NCBI RefSeq assembly: GCF_016598575.1
Contig: NZ_CP066801.1
Span: 3,410,001-3,474,000, forward strand
Direction of reading: 5' to 3'
Length of the DNA: 64,000 bases
Source: Streptomyces sp. HSG2
GTDB lineage: Bacteria; Actinomycetota; Actinomycetes; Streptomycetales; Streptomycetaceae
Shown: positions 17,162-26,492 of the stretch, in pieces
How positions within the stretch are numbered: the stretch's first letter is position 1
Layout: every line of letters starts with the position of its first letter
Position numbers and translations under genes: made by a program
Notes under the pieces: generated by a model
What the model was told of the DNA's origin: nothing
Database searches by the model: none
The model's input: the letters and a program-made list of their open reading frames with translations, nothing else

Positions 17162-17908
17162 GTGAGCCGGATCTCGGTCCGGGGATTCGCAGTGGCGTCT
17201 GCCACGGCGGTCACCGCTGTCGGAAGCGTCGTCGGAGTTGCCTCGGGCAGCACCACACCGAACACCAACGACGCCGAGGCAATGGCCGGTGGCACGACGC
17301 TCCTCGCGGAGATCCCCGTCGGGCAACACGCGCCGGTGCAGACGGCCTCGCTGGCGCAACAGGCCGACGCGCAGGCCATCGCGGCCGACGCGGGGGCCAA
17401 GAAGGAAAGCGAGGAGGCCGCCCGCAAGGCCGCCGCCGAGTCCGCCGTGGCGAAGAAGAAGGCCGCCGAGGAGAAGGCCGCGGCCGAGGCCAAGGCGGCA
17501 GAGGAGGCCAAGGCCGCCGAGGAGGCGCAGAAGGCCAAGGAACGCGAGGAGGCCGAGCAGGCCGCGGACCGCAGCGCCGCGCGCGACGCCTCGGACTTCG
17601 CCGTGCAGAGCTCGTACACGATCGCGGAGATCCAGTCGATGGCGCGGTCGATGGTCCCCAGCGGCCAGTGGCAGTGCTTCAGCAACATCGTGGACCACGA
17701 GTCCAGCTGGAACTACCAGGCGGTCAACCCGTCCTCCGGAGCCTACGGGCTGTTCCAGGCACTGCCGGCCGGCAAGTACGTCTCGGCGGGCGCCGACTGG
17801 CGCACCAACCCCGCCACCCAGATCAAATGGGGTCTGAACTACATGAACGAGCGCTACGGCAGCCCGTGCGACGCCTGGTCCTTCTGGCAGGCCAACCACT
17901 GGTACTGA
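17162..17908 (+). CDS. secreted transglycosylase SLT-like protein with coiled coil
   Basis: A 248-residue protein. A signal peptide (about residues 1-33) is followed by a Thr/Gln-rich stretch, then an Ala/Lys/Glu-rich coiled coil (about 80-138), then a C-terminal lysozyme-like domain with NIVDHESSWNYQAVNPSSGA (likely catalytic Glu180) and GLFQALPAGKY. It should cleave glycan strands in the cell wall. The GTG at 17162 has GGAAGGAAACC in front; an ATG at 17144 is the alternative. It is preceded by a long structured leader and followed by a strong terminator, so it forms its own unit. Confidence 0.88.
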   Translation: MSRISVRGFAVASATAVTAVGSVVGVASGSTTPNTNDAEAMAGGTTLLAEIPVGQHAPVQTASLAQQADAQAIAADAGAKKESEEAARKAAAESAVAKKKAAEEKAAAEAKAAEEAKAAEEAQKAKEREEAEQAADRSAARDASDFAVQSSYTIAEIQSMARSMVPSGQWQCFSNIVDHESSWNYQAVNPSSGAYGLFQALPAGKYVSAGADWRTNPATQIKWGLNYMNERYGSPCDAWSFWQANHWY

Positions 17909-17964
17909 GTCGCCCGTCGGCCAGTTCCGACATCGGGCGGCGTCCCGCGCCGTCCACCTCGCGC

Positions 17965-17995
17965 AGCCCCTCACCGTGCTTCGGTGAGGGGCTTT
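17965..17995 (+). terminator. intrinsic terminator
   Basis: A perfect 12-bp stem (AGCCCCTCACCG, 17965-17976, with CGGTGAGGGGCT, 17982-17993), a 5-base loop TGCTT and a short T run. It ends the transglycosylase-like gene. Confidence 0.85.
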
Positions 17996-18065
17996 CGCCC
18001 TGTACGGTCGGACCCGACGACTCCGGAAAGGAGTGGCGGGGAAAGACGGGGGAAGAGGACCGATC

Positions 18066-19421
18066 ATGTCGCGAGTCCCAAGGTGGCTCGGCCACGTCGG
18101 AGCCGGACTGACCCAGGTCAGCAGGAGGCTGGAGCAACGCCGGGCGGAAGTGGAGCGGGTACACGACCACCCCGACGGCGAGCCCCCGTCCTCCCCCGTC
18201 GAGTACGTACCCGCGCCGCCGGAGCACCCGCCCGCCGTCCCGGCCCGCCCCGAACCCGCCGAGGCGGTGCCCTGGGGGATGCGTGTGGCGGCCGAGGCGG
18301 GGTGGCGACTGCTGGTCCTGGCCGGGACGGTGTGGGTGCTGATGCGGGTCATCAGCACCGTCCGACTCGTCGCGTTGGCGTTCGTCGCCGCGCTACTGAT
18401 CACGGCACTGTTGCAGCCGACCGTGGCCCGGCTGCGACGGACCGGGGTACCCCGGGGCCTGGCCACCGCCATGACCGCGATCCTGGGGTTCGTGGTGATG
18501 GGGCTGATCGGCTGGTTCGTGACCTGGCAGGTCGTGGAGAACGTCGACAGCCTCTCCGACCAGGTCCAGGACGGTATCGACGAGTTGCGCGGATGGCTGC
18601 TGAACAGCCCCTTCCACGTGACCGACCGGCAGATCAACGAGATCGCCCAGAACCTGCGCGACGCGGTCGGCGCCAACACCGACCAGATCACCTCGGCCGG
18701 TCTGGAGGGCGTCACCGTGGTGGTGGAGGCGCTGACCGGGATCCTGCTCGCCGCTTTCGCGACGCTGTTCCTCCTCTACGACGGTCCCCGGATCTGGCAG
18801 TGGGCGTTGCGGCTCGTCCCGGCTGCCGCGCGCCCCGGAGTCGCCGGAGCCGGCCCGCGCGCATGGGGGACCCTCACCGCCTATGTGCGGGGAACGGTCG
18901 TGGTGGCGCTGATCGACGCGGTCTTCATCGGGATCGGCATCTGGTTCCTGAACGTGCCGATGGCGGTCCCGCTGGCCGTGTTCATCTTCCTCTTCGCGTT
19001 CATCCCCCTGGTCGGCGCCGTGATGTCGGGCGCGCTGGCGGTCGTCGTGGCGTTGGTCACCCAGGGCGTGTTCACCGCCGTCATGACCCTCGTCGTGGTG
19101 CTGGCGGTGCAGCAGATCGAGGGCCACATCCTCCAGCCGTTCATCCTCGGGCGCGCCGTGCGGGTGCACCCGCTCGCCGTCGTGCTCGCGGTGTCGTGCG
19201 GGGGATTGGTGGCCGGCATCGGCGGCGCGGTCGTAGCTGTGCCGTTGGTCGCGGTCGCCAACACCGTCGTCGGCTATCTGCGGGCGTACTCCACGGAGGC
19301 CGCGCTGCGCCACGCTCCCGGGCCACGTGGTGCGCCGGCGTCTGACGCGGTGTCCGGGGCCGATCCCGAGCCGCCGTCCGCTCCGCACGCGTCGGAGGAG
19401 CCCGACCCGGCGCCGGCGTGA
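18066..19421 (+). CDS. AI-2E family transporter (PerM/YdiK-type permease)
   Basis: A 451-residue membrane protein. A polar, Pro-rich N-terminal 75 residues precede about eight membrane segments. The order of segments, the long soluble insert (ENVDSLSDQVQDGIDELRGW) and FLLYDGPRIWQWALRLVP match the AI-2E transporter family. Members export small solutes or signals, but substrates are rarely known. RGTVVVALIDAVFIGIGIW and QIEGHILQPFILGRAVRVHP are family-conserved stretches. The C-terminus is Pro/Ser/Glu-rich. I chose the ATG at 18066, which has AGAGGA upstream. Confidence 0.9.
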   Translation: MSRVPRWLGHVGAGLTQVSRRLEQRRAEVERVHDHPDGEPPSSPVEYVPAPPEHPPAVPARPEPAEAVPWGMRVAAEAGWRLLVLAGTVWVLMRVISTVRLVALAFVAALLITALLQPTVARLRRTGVPRGLATAMTAILGFVVMGLIGWFVTWQVVENVDSLSDQVQDGIDELRGWLLNSPFHVTDRQINEIAQNLRDAVGANTDQITSAGLEGVTVVVEALTGILLAAFATLFLLYDGPRIWQWALRLVPAAARPGVAGAGPRAWGTLTAYVRGTVVVALIDAVFIGIGIWFLNVPMAVPLAVFIFLFAFIPLVGAVMSGALAVVVALVTQGVFTAVMTLVVVLAVQQIEGHILQPFILGRAVRVHPLAVVLAVSCGGLVAGIGGAVVAVPLVAVANTVVGYLRAYSTEAALRHAPGPRGAPASDAVSGADPEPPSAPHASEEPDPAPA

Positions 19422-19553
19422 CTCGGCGCGCCCCGCGCCGACACCGACCTTCGCCACTCTCGACCCCCGCTCGGGCCTCGCCACCGCCCCGGTCACCTCG
19501 CCCTCCCCGCGACCTCCTCGCCCGGTCTCGGCCCGGGGCGTGGGGGCGCACGG

Positions 19554-19594
19554 CGAAGGGCCCCGCCCACCGTGAGGGTGGACGGGGCCCTTCG
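19554..19594. terminator. bidirectional hairpin between convergent genes
   Basis: A 12-bp perfect stem (CGAAGGGCCCCG, 19554-19565, with CGGGGCCCTTCG, 19583-19594), continued inside by CCACC/GGTGG. It lies between the AI-2E gene and ahpD, which converge, and can serve both. Confidence 0.7.
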
Positions 19595-19615
19595 ACCGCG
19601 GTCGCCGGTCGGCGA

Positions 19616-20149
19616 CTACTCGGCGAGGACCGCCTCGGCGTCCAGCGTGGCGCCGACGGCCTGCACGACCGCGGCGATCTTGAACGCCTCCTGGATGGTG
19701 TCCCGGTCGAGACCGGCCTTGCGGAGCACCTGCTCATGCGAGTCCAGGCACATCCCGCAACCGTTGATCGCGGAGACCGCGAAGGACCACAGCTCGAAGT
19801 CGACCTTGTCGACGCCTGGGTTGCCGATGACGTTCATCCGCAGGCCGGCGCGGAGGGTGCCGTACTCGTGGTCCGACAGAAGGTGCCGGGTGCGGTAGAA
19901 CACGTTGTTCATCGCCATGACCGCGGCGGCGGCCTTGGCCGCCGTGTACGCCTCGGGCGCGAGGTTGGCCTTGGCTTCGGGCTCCAGCTCGCGCAGCACC
20001 CTGGGGGAGCGGGAGGCGATGGCGGTGGCCAGCACCGTGCCCCACAGCTGCTGGGCCGGAAGCTCCGAATTGCCGATGACCGAACCCAGGTTGAGCTTCA
20101 GGTCCTTGGCGTAGTCCGGTATGGCGGACTTCAGGGAGTCGAGCGACAT
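19616..20149 (-). CDS. ahpD: alkyl hydroperoxidase AhpD
   Basis: A 177-residue carboxymuconolactone-decarboxylase-fold peroxidase. The redox motif is [11 protein letters not shown] with Cys131, Cys134 and His138. It works with AhpC: in actinobacteria AhpD, recharged by dihydrolipoamide components, reduces AhpC. The ATG at 20149 gives [17 protein letters not shown], as in homologues; a GTG at 20161 would overlap the ahpC stop. It is the second gene of the ahpCD operon, four bases after ahpC. Confidence 0.95.
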   Translation of the reverse strand: MSLDSLKSAIPDYAKDLKLNLGSVIGNSELPAQQLWGTVLATAIASRSPRVLRELEPEAKANLAPEAYTAAKAAAAVMAMNNVFYRTRHLLSDHEYGTLRAGLRMNVIGNPGVDKVDFELWSFAVSAINGCGMCLDSHEQVLRKAGLDRDTIQEAFKIAAVVQAVGATLDAEAVLAE

Positions 20150-20153
20150 CCGG

Positions 20154-20708
20154 TCACTCACCCGCCAGCAGGGCCACCGGGTCCAGCGTCTCGTCGCCCT
20201 TGCTCCAGTTGCACGGGCACAGCTCGTCCGTCTGGAGCGCGTCCAGCACCCGGAGGACCTCCTTGGGGTTACGACCCACCGAGCCGGCGGTCACCATGGA
20301 GAACTGGATCTCGTTGTTCTGGTCGACGATGAAGACCGCGCGCTTGGCGAAGCCGTCCTCGCCCTCGATGCCGAGGGCGCGCATCAGCTCGTGCTTGGAG
20401 TCGGCCATCATCGGGAAGGGGAGGTCGCGCAGGTCGTCGTGGTCCTTGCGCCAGGCGTGGTGCACGAACTCGGAGTCGCCGGAGAAGCCCAGGACCTGCG
20501 CGTCGCGGTCGGCGAACTCGTCGTTCAGCTTGCCGAAGGCGGCGATCTCGGTCGGGCACACGAAGGTGAAGTCCTTGGGCCAGGCGAAGACGACCTTCCA
20601 CTTGCCCTCGTAGGTCTTGTGGTCGATCGTCTCGAACTCCGCGCCCTTCTCCAGCGAGACGCAGGCGGTCAGTTCGAACTCGGGGAACTTGTCACCGACA
20701 GTGAGCAC
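20154..20708 (-). CDS. ahpC: alkyl hydroperoxide reductase AhpC (peroxiredoxin)
   Basis: A 184-residue typical two-Cys peroxiredoxin. The peroxidatic Cys51 is in [10 protein letters not shown]; near the C-terminus [11 protein letters not shown] has Cys164 and Cys166, the former in the place of the resolving residue. It reduces organic and hydrogen peroxides in the cytoplasm. It starts with GTG at 20708 behind AAGGAGAGC. It is divergent from oxyR and followed at once by ahpD; OxyR control of this operon is known in Streptomyces and is expected here. Confidence 0.96.
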   Translation of the reverse strand: MLTVGDKFPEFELTACVSLEKGAEFETIDHKTYEGKWKVVFAWPKDFTFVCPTEIAAFGKLNDEFADRDAQVLGFSGDSEFVHHAWRKDHDDLRDLPFPMMADSKHELMRALGIEGEDGFAKRAVFIVDQNNEIQFSMVTAGSVGRNPKEVLRVLDALQTDELCPCNWSKGDETLDPVALLAGE

Positions 20709-20837
20709 GCGCTCTCCTTGCAGCGAGGAAGCGCCCGGCTCACGAGCGCTTCCCATGGGTTGGACGTCGCCGATGGTGGCACAGGCGGCATTGATTGCGG
20801 AAATAGCTACACTCGGTCGGATCGATCGGAGGTCGCT
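20709..20837. promoter_or_regulatory. divergent ahpC/oxyR control region
   Basis: The 129 bases between the two start sites hold an AT-richer core around 20785-20815 (GCATTGATTGCGGAAATAGC). The inverted pair ATTGAT (20790-20795) and ATCAAT (20838-20843), with further ATAGC/GCTAT symmetry inside it, is a reasonable OxyR operator. Operators of this family are long, weakly conserved dyads, so the exact boundaries are uncertain. Confidence 0.5.
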
Positions 20838-21800
20838 ATCAATCGTCACGGCAAACACGGACAGCCCACCCTCGCCCAACTCCGCGCGTTCGCCGCGGTC
20901 GCCGAACACCTGCACTTCCGCGACGCCGCCGCGGCGATCGGGACCAGCCAGCCCGCCCTCTCCGGGGCGGTGTCCGCGCTGGAAGAGACGCTCGGCCTGA
21001 CGCTCCTGGAGCGTACGACGCGCAAGGTGCTGCTCTCCCCCGAGGGGGAGCGCCTGGCGCCCCGGGCCAAGGCGGTACTGGCGGAGGTCGGGGCGCTGAT
21101 GGAGGAGGCGGAGGCCGCGCGGGCGCCCTTCACCGGGGCCCTCCGGCTCGGCGTCATCCCGACGGTGGCCCCCTACGTACTGCCCACCGTCCTGCGTCTG
21201 GTGCACCGACGGTATCCCGAACTGGATCTCCAGGTGCACGAGGAGCAGACCGCCCGCCTGCTGGACGGCCTCCTCGCGGGCCGTCTGGACCTGCTGCTGC
21301 TCGCCGTCCCGTTGGGGGCGCCCGGTGTCGTGGAGCTTCCGCTCTTCGACGAGGACTTCGTCCTGGTGACCCCCGCCGACCACTGGCTCGGGGGACGGGA
21401 GGGGGTGCCGCGTGCCGCGATGCGCTCACTCGACCTGCTGCTGCTGGACGAAGGGCACTGCCTGCGGGACCAGGCTCTCGACATCTGCCGGGAGGCCGGC
21501 CGGTCGGGCGTGCCGGCCACGACCACCGCGGCCGGTCTCTCCACCCTGGTGCAACTGGTCGCCGGGGGGCTCGGCGTCACCCTGCTGCCCCGCACGGCGG
21601 TGCGGGTGGAGACCTCGCACGCGTCGGGACTTCTGACCGCGTCGTTCGCCGAGCCCGTGCCCACCCGTCGGATCGCCCTGGCGGTACGCGCGGGCACCGC
21701 CAGGTTCGGGGAGTACGAGGCGTTGGCGGCGGCGCTTCGGGAGGCGGTGCGCGTCCTGCCCGTCCGGACCGTGCGCGGCGGTGACGAAGACGCCGGTTGA
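20838..21800 (+). CDS. oxyR: LysR-family peroxide regulator OxyR, non-canonical start
   Basis: About 320 residues. The N-terminal helix-turn-helix has TLAQLRAFAAVAEHLHFRDA and TSQPALSGAVSALEE. The effector domain keeps one Cys in the sensing position (DEGHCLRDQALD); the second Cys, DICREAG, is nine residues later. It senses peroxide and controls ahpCD. No ATG, GTG or TTG lies where the protein should begin: GGAGG at 20828-20832 is followed after five bases by ATC at 20838. I take ATC as the probable start. The nearest upstream in-frame TTG (20760) would add 26 unrelated residues across the operator. Confidence 0.85.
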   Translation: MNRHGKHGQPTLAQLRAFAAVAEHLHFRDAAAAIGTSQPALSGAVSALEETLGLTLLERTTRKVLLSPEGERLAPRAKAVLAEVGALMEEAEAARAPFTGALRLGVIPTVAPYVLPTVLRLVHRRYPELDLQVHEEQTARLLDGLLAGRLDLLLLAVPLGAPGVVELPLFDEDFVLVTPADHWLGGREGVPRAAMRSLDLLLLDEGHCLRDQALDICREAGRSGVPATTTAAGLSTLVQLVAGGLGVTLLPRTAVRVETSHASGLLTASFAEPVPTRRIALAVRAGTARFGEYEALAAALREAVRVLPVRTVRGGDEDAG

Positions 21801-21927
21801 CTCCGCGCCGGCCGCCCGGCGCGGCGCCGAGGGGCGGGGGGGCCGGACCGGCCCGTCCGGGCGGCAACCGCCGGCGCCCCCGCGTGCGTCGGTTCCACCG
21901 GGGACAGGTGCTGATTCTCACGTCCCG

Positions 21928-21950
21928 AAAGGTCGGATCGGCGGACCTTT
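21928..21950. promoter_or_regulatory. 7-bp inverted repeat upstream of the penicillin-binding protein gene
   Basis: AAAGGTC (21928-21934) and GACCTTT (21944-21950), 9 bases apart, lie about 100 bases before the PBP start in a locally AT-rich stretch. It may be an operator or part of the promoter. No known regulator site is recognised. Confidence 0.35.
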
Positions 21951-22047
21951 GTCACATCTGGCGGTGTTAGCTTTCTGAGCCGACCCGCCGACGACACTCG
22001 TGCGACGGCCGAGCACACACCCGAGCCAACCGGAGCGGATCGCATCC

Positions 22048-24312
22048 ATGGGACGAACCGAAGAGGGAACGCCGCGGCAACGCGCCGGCGGTCGGGGCGG
22101 CATACGCCGGCTGTTCACGTGGAAGAAGCTGCTCGGCACCTTCCTCGGCCTCTGCCTGCTCGGCATGGGCGCCTTCGTCGCGCTGTACATGGTGATAGAC
22201 ATCCCGGAGGGGAACGCCGACGCCCAGCGTCAGGGGAACGTCTACCGCTACAGCGACGGCTCTCTCATGACCCGGCACGGCTACCCGCGCGAGATCGTCG
22301 ACCTGTCGAGGGTGCCGCAGGACGTCCGGCACGCCTTCGTCGCCGCCGAGAACAAGACCTTCTACGACGACGCCGGCATCGACCTCAAGGGCACCGCGCG
22401 CGGCGTGTTCAACACGGTCACCGGCAAGGGGGCGCAAGGCGGCTCGACGATCACGCAGCAGTACGTCAAGAACTACTACCTGACCCAGGACCGGACGGTC
22501 TCCCGCAAGCTGAAGGAGATCGTCATCTCCCTGAAGCTGGACCGGGAGAAGACCAAGGACGAGATCCTCGCCGGCTACCTCAACACCAGTTTCTACGGCC
22601 GCGGCGCCTACGGCATCCAGGCGGCGGCCCAGGCCTACTACCAGGTCGACTCCGACGACCTCACCATCGAGCAGGGCGCCTACCTCGCCGCGCTGCTCCA
22701 GGCCCCCAATCAGTACGACTGGGCGGTCGCCGGGGACAACGGCAAGAAGCTCGTCCAGCAGCGCTGGAACTACGTCCTGGACAACATGGTCGAGAAGGAG
22801 TGGCTGGACCCCGCCGAACGCGCCGGCATGAACTTCCCCGTCCCGGAGGAACCGACGCCGTCGGCCGGCCTCCAGGGCCAGATCGGCTACCTGGTGGAGG
22901 CCGCCGACGAGGCCCTGGAGACCCGGCTGGTCGCGGAGGGCACCGCGGAGGACGCCGACCAGGCCCGCGCGTTGGTCGAGGAGGGCGGCTGGACCCTCAC
23001 GCTCAACATCGACAAGGACAAGCAGGCGGCGCTGGAGGACGCGGTCGCCTCCCAGCTCACCAGCGCCCTGGACCCGGACCGGGAGGTCGACGCCGACGTC
23101 CAGGCCGGCGCCGTCTCGGTCGACCCCGAGACGGGCGCCGTCGTCGCCATGTACGGCGGCGTGGACTACCTGGAGCACTTCGTCAACAACGCGACCCGTG
23201 ACGACTACCAGCCCGCCTCTACCTTCAAGCCGGTGATCCTCGCCGCCGCGCTGGAGGAGGGCGCGAGCACCCAGAGCGGCGTGCCGATCACCGCGAGCAC
23301 CCACTACGACGGCACCAGCGAACGACCCGTCGTCGACAACGGTGTACAGGTCGGCTTCGCGCCCGAGAACGAGGACGACGGCAGCTACGGCCAGATCACC
23401 GTCCAGGAGGCGATGAATCGGTCGGTCAACTCGGCCTTCGCCCAGATGGGCGTCGACGTCGGCATGTCCAGGGTGCTGGAGACCGCCGGCAAGCTCGGCA
23501 TGGACATGGACGGTGTGGAGCCCGTACCCGCCCAGACCCTCGGCAGCATGGGGGCGAGCCCTCTGCGGATGGCCGCCGTCTACGCCACCCTGGACAACCA
23601 CGGCAGGCAGGTCACCCCCGCGATCGTGAAGTCGGCGGAGCACGCCACGCGCGCGGTCTCCTTCCCCGACCCCGTCGGCGCCCAGGTCATCAGCCGGGAG
23701 GCCGCCGACACCGTCACGTCCGTCCTCACCGGCGTGGTCGACGACGGCACCGCGCGCAGCTCGGTGCGCGACAACCCGCTCCGCGCCGGTCAGCAGGTCG
23801 CGGGCAAGACCGGCACCTCCGACGACAACAAGTCCGCGTGGTTCGCCGGCTACACGCCGGAGCTGGTCACCACGGTCGGCCTGTTCGGCGAGGACGCCGA
23901 GACCGGCGGCCAGGTCCCGATGTACGGCGCCGGCGGCGTGGCGCGGGTCGACGGAGGCGGCTTCCCCGCCCGGATCTGGGCCGCGTACATGTTCGGCGTC
24001 ACGGACAGCGGCATCGAGTTCGACCTGGAGACCACGCGGGGCGCGGCGGCGCCGCCCGTCACCCCGCCCGCCCCGGAGCCGACCCCGACGCCCACCGAGG
24101 AACCCGACACCGCGACGCCGTCGGAGGAGGAACCGACCTCCGCCCCGCCGACCTCGGAGGAACCCACCGAGGAGCCCACCGAGGAACCCGCGCCTCTCGA
24201 ACCGAGCCCGGACCCGCCTGTCGACCCCGAACCGACCGCCGAGGAGTCCCCCGAGGAACCACCGCTGCCGGTCGGCGTCGAGGATCTCGTCCACCCCGGC
24301 GAGCACGTCTGA
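22048..24312 (+). CDS. class A penicillin-binding protein (transglycosylase/transpeptidase)
   Basis: A 754-residue bifunctional peptidoglycan synthase. A cytoplasmic basic tail, a membrane anchor (about 27-50), a GT51 domain with catalytic Glu101 (ENKTFYDDAG), GGSTITQQ (131-138) and YLNTSFYGRGAYGIQ, then a transpeptidase domain with S391TFK, S459VN and K587TGT. Both active sites are complete. The C-terminal 100 residues are a Pro/Glu/Thr-rich tail with repeats such as EEPTEEPTEEP, probably crossing the wall. The ATG at 22048 is preferred to a GTG at 22000. A hairpin follows the stop. Confidence 0.95.
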   Translation: MGRTEEGTPRQRAGGRGGIRRLFTWKKLLGTFLGLCLLGMGAFVALYMVIDIPEGNADAQRQGNVYRYSDGSLMTRHGYPREIVDLSRVPQDVRHAFVAAENKTFYDDAGIDLKGTARGVFNTVTGKGAQGGSTITQQYVKNYYLTQDRTVSRKLKEIVISLKLDREKTKDEILAGYLNTSFYGRGAYGIQAAAQAYYQVDSDDLTIEQGAYLAALLQAPNQYDWAVAGDNGKKLVQQRWNYVLDNMVEKEWLDPAERAGMNFPVPEEPTPSAGLQGQIGYLVEAADEALETRLVAEGTAEDADQARALVEEGGWTLTLNIDKDKQAALEDAVASQLTSALDPDREVDADVQAGAVSVDPETGAVVAMYGGVDYLEHFVNNATRDDYQPASTFKPVILAAALEEGASTQSGVPITASTHYDGTSERPVVDNGVQVGFAPENEDDGSYGQITVQEAMNRSVNSAFAQMGVDVGMSRVLETAGKLGMDMDGVEPVPAQTLGSMGASPLRMAAVYATLDNHGRQVTPAIVKSAEHATRAVSFPDPVGAQVISREAADTVTSVLTGVVDDGTARSSVRDNPLRAGQQVAGKTGTSDDNKSAWFAGYTPELVTTVGLFGEDAETGGQVPMYGAGGVARVDGGGFPARIWAAYMFGVTDSGIEFDLETTRGAAAPPVTPPAPEPTPTPTEEPDTATPSEEEPTSAPPTSEEPTEEPTEEPAPLEPSPDPPVDPEPTAEESPEEPPLPVGVEDLVHPGEHV

Positions 24313-24314
24313 CC

Positions 24315-24350
24315 CGACCGGTCTCCGGCCCCCGCCCGGAAGACCGGTCG
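24315..24350. terminator. hairpin between convergent genes
   Basis: A 10-bp perfect stem (CGACCGGTCT, 24315-24324, with AGACCGGTCG, 24341-24350) with CCGG/CCGG continuing inside. It lies directly after the PBP stop and can also serve the convergent phosphatase gene. Confidence 0.65.
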
Positions 24351-24464
24351 GCATCCCGGCGGGAACGGCCCGATGTCCCCGACCCGCTCCTCCCGGCGGT
24401 GCGCCGACCGGCTCAGGGGCGACCCACCCCGGAGCGCGCCGGGCTCGCGCCGCCGCCCCGCCGG

Positions 24465-26492
24465 TCAGCCCCTGCGCAGCTCGAACCACACCACCTTGCC
24501 GGTACTCAACCGGGTCGCGCCCCACCGTCGGGCCAGCCGGTTGACCAGGTACAACCCCCGTCCGCCCTCGTCGGTGGCCCGCGCCTGCCGCAGCCGCGGC
24601 AACTGCGGCACGTCGTCCCCCACCTCGCACCGGAGCACGTCGGTGCGGAGCAGACGCAGGGTGACCGGCCGGGTCGCGTAGCGCACCGCGTTCGTCACCA
24701 CCTCGCTGACCAGCAGTTCCACCGCGTCGGTCAGCTCTTCCAGACCCCACCGGTCCAGCGCGCGGCGGGCCAGCCGGCGCGCCTGCCGCGGGGCCGTCTC
24801 GTCCGGCTCCAGCGACCAGTACGCCACGTCGCTCGGCGCGATCCCGTCGAACCGCGCCGCCAGCAGTGCGATGTCGTCGTCCCGATCGCCAGGCCCGAGC
24901 ATGTCCAGCACCTCGTCGCACAGGGCCTCCAACGGGGGCGGATGGTCGGGACCCGTCAGCCGTGCCGTCGCGGCGAGCTTGTCCCGCAGTTGATCGATCC
25001 CGGTCCACACGTCCCGCAACCGCGACTCGACCAGCCCGTCCGTGTACAGCAGCAGCGTGCCGCCCGCCGGAGCCTCCAGCTCCACCGCCTCGAAGTCCAC
25101 CCCGCCCACGCCGATCGGCGCGCCGGCCGGCACCCGCAACACCTCGGCCCGCCCGCCGAGGTGCAACAGCACGGGCGGCGGATGGCCCGCGTTGGCGACC
25201 GTGATGCGGTGCGCCACCGGGTCGTAGACCGCGTACAGGCACGTCGCCATGCGGTCGGTGCCCAGACGCTGCGCCTGCTCGTCCAGGTGGTGCAGCACCT
25301 CCTGGGGCGGGAGATCGAGGCCGGCGAGGGTCTGCGCCGTCGTCCTGAGCTGCCCCATGATCGCGGCTGAGGTCATGGAGTGGCCCATCACGTCGCCCAC
25401 GACCAGCGCGACCCGACTGCCTGGCAACGGGATCGCGTCGTACCAGTCGCCCCCCACCCTCGCCGTCTCGGCGGCCGGCAGGTATCGGGACGCCAGCCGC
25501 ACGCCGGTGCAGCGGGGCAGGTGCTCCGGCAGCATGGTGCGCTGCAACTCGTCCGCGATGTAGGCCTCGCGGCCGTACAGCACGGCCTTGTCCACCCCCA
25601 GCGCGCTGTGCGTGGCGAGCTGTGCCGCCACCAGCAGGTCGTCCGGTTCGAACGCGACCCGCTCCCGACGGCGCAGGAACAACGCGGCGCCGATCACCCG
25701 CCGGCGACCGCGCAGCGGCGCCAGGATCGCGCGACGCCCGTCGGGAACGGCCGACTCGCGTCCCTCGCCCAGCAGTTCGGGTAGGGCGGCGCGGGTGGCC
25801 GGGGCGTCCGTGAAGACCGGTCGAACCCCGCGAAGCACCTCGGCCAGCGCGCTGCCCTGCCGGACCTCGCACCACTCGGCGCCGAAGGAGTCGAGCTCGG
25901 AGGGCTCGGGGCGGTCGGCGATCAGGAAGCCGCTCTCCGCGTCCCGGCCCGCCGGAATCCGATCCGTCCGGCGCAGCCGCAGCACCAACGGGCCCACCGG
26001 GCGCTCGTCGCCCACCGGGAGCGGCTCGCGCAGGTACACCAGGATCGCGTCGGCGAACGTGGGCACGGTCGCCCGGCACAGCCCCATGACGATCTCGTCG
26101 AGATCCATGCCCCGGGCGATCCGCCGGGTCGCCGCCCCCACGAACCGCAGCCGGTCGCCGTCCCGGCGCATCGGCGTGGGGCGGCCCGGCGAGGGCTGTC
26201 CGGTGCGGCGGTCGGTGCCCCCGGGAGGAAGGCCGCCCGGCCCGCCACCGGCCCGGGCGGGCACGTCGTCGGGGGCGGGTCGCGGGCGCGGCGTCCCCGG
26301 CTCGGGGCCGGACCCTGTCGTGTGGGGCCCGTGCCCGGAGCGGGGACTCCTCGCCGAGGAGGCGTCGTCCGCCTGGTCGCCCGTGTGGTCCCGGGGCGAG
26401 TCGGCCGCTCCGGCCGCCGGTGGCGACGCCTCGTGAGTGTCCGTCAGGTCGTCCCGCCCGGGGCGTTCGAAGGAGATCGGGTGCTCCGTCAC
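24465..26492 (-). CDS. GAF/SpoIIE-type PP2C phosphatase with C-terminal HATPase domain
   Basis: About 675 residues from a GTG at 26492. The first 120 residues are low-complexity. A GAF-like domain (about 140-300) is followed by a SpoIIE/PP2C domain: ARVGGDWYDAIPLPG, LVVGDVMGHSM, YTDGLVESR and the metal-binding RDDDIALLAARF. It ends in a HATPase_c anti-sigma-factor kinase-like domain (LLVSEVVTNAVRYATRP, GGRGLYLVNRLA). Such proteins act in partner switching on anti-anti-sigma factors. No sigma or anti-sigma gene is adjacent. The start is uncertain because the N-terminus is not conserved. Confidence 0.85.
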   Translation of the reverse strand: MTEHPISFERPGRDDLTDTHEASPPAAGAADSPRDHTGDQADDASSARSPRSGHGPHTTGSGPEPGTPRPRPAPDDVPARAGGGPGGLPPGGTDRRTGQPSPGRPTPMRRDGDRLRFVGAATRRIARGMDLDEIVMGLCRATVPTFADAILVYLREPLPVGDERPVGPLVLRLRRTDRIPAGRDAESGFLIADRPEPSELDSFGAEWCEVRQGSALAEVLRGVRPVFTDAPATRAALPELLGEGRESAVPDGRRAILAPLRGRRRVIGAALFLRRRERVAFEPDDLLVAAQLATHSALGVDKAVLYGREAYIADELQRTMLPEHLPRCTGVRLASRYLPAAETARVGGDWYDAIPLPGSRVALVVGDVMGHSMTSAAIMGQLRTTAQTLAGLDLPPQEVLHHLDEQAQRLGTDRMATCLYAVYDPVAHRITVANAGHPPPVLLHLGGRAEVLRVPAGAPIGVGGVDFEAVELEAPAGGTLLLYTDGLVESRLRDVWTGIDQLRDKLAATARLTGPDHPPPLEALCDEVLDMLGPGDRDDDIALLAARFDGIAPSDVAYWSLEPDETAPRQARRLARRALDRWGLEELTDAVELLVSEVVTNAVRYATRPVTLRLLRTDVLRCEVGDDVPQLPRLRQARATDEGGRGLYLVNRLARRWGATRLSTGKVVWFELRRG

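Noticed and set aside
21967..26079. A 1370-codon minus-strand open frame across the PBP gene and into the phosphatase gene
   Set aside because: It is antisense to a complete penicillin-binding protein and out of frame with the phosphatase; the translation is an Arg/Gly/Val-rich shadow typical of GC-rich DNA.
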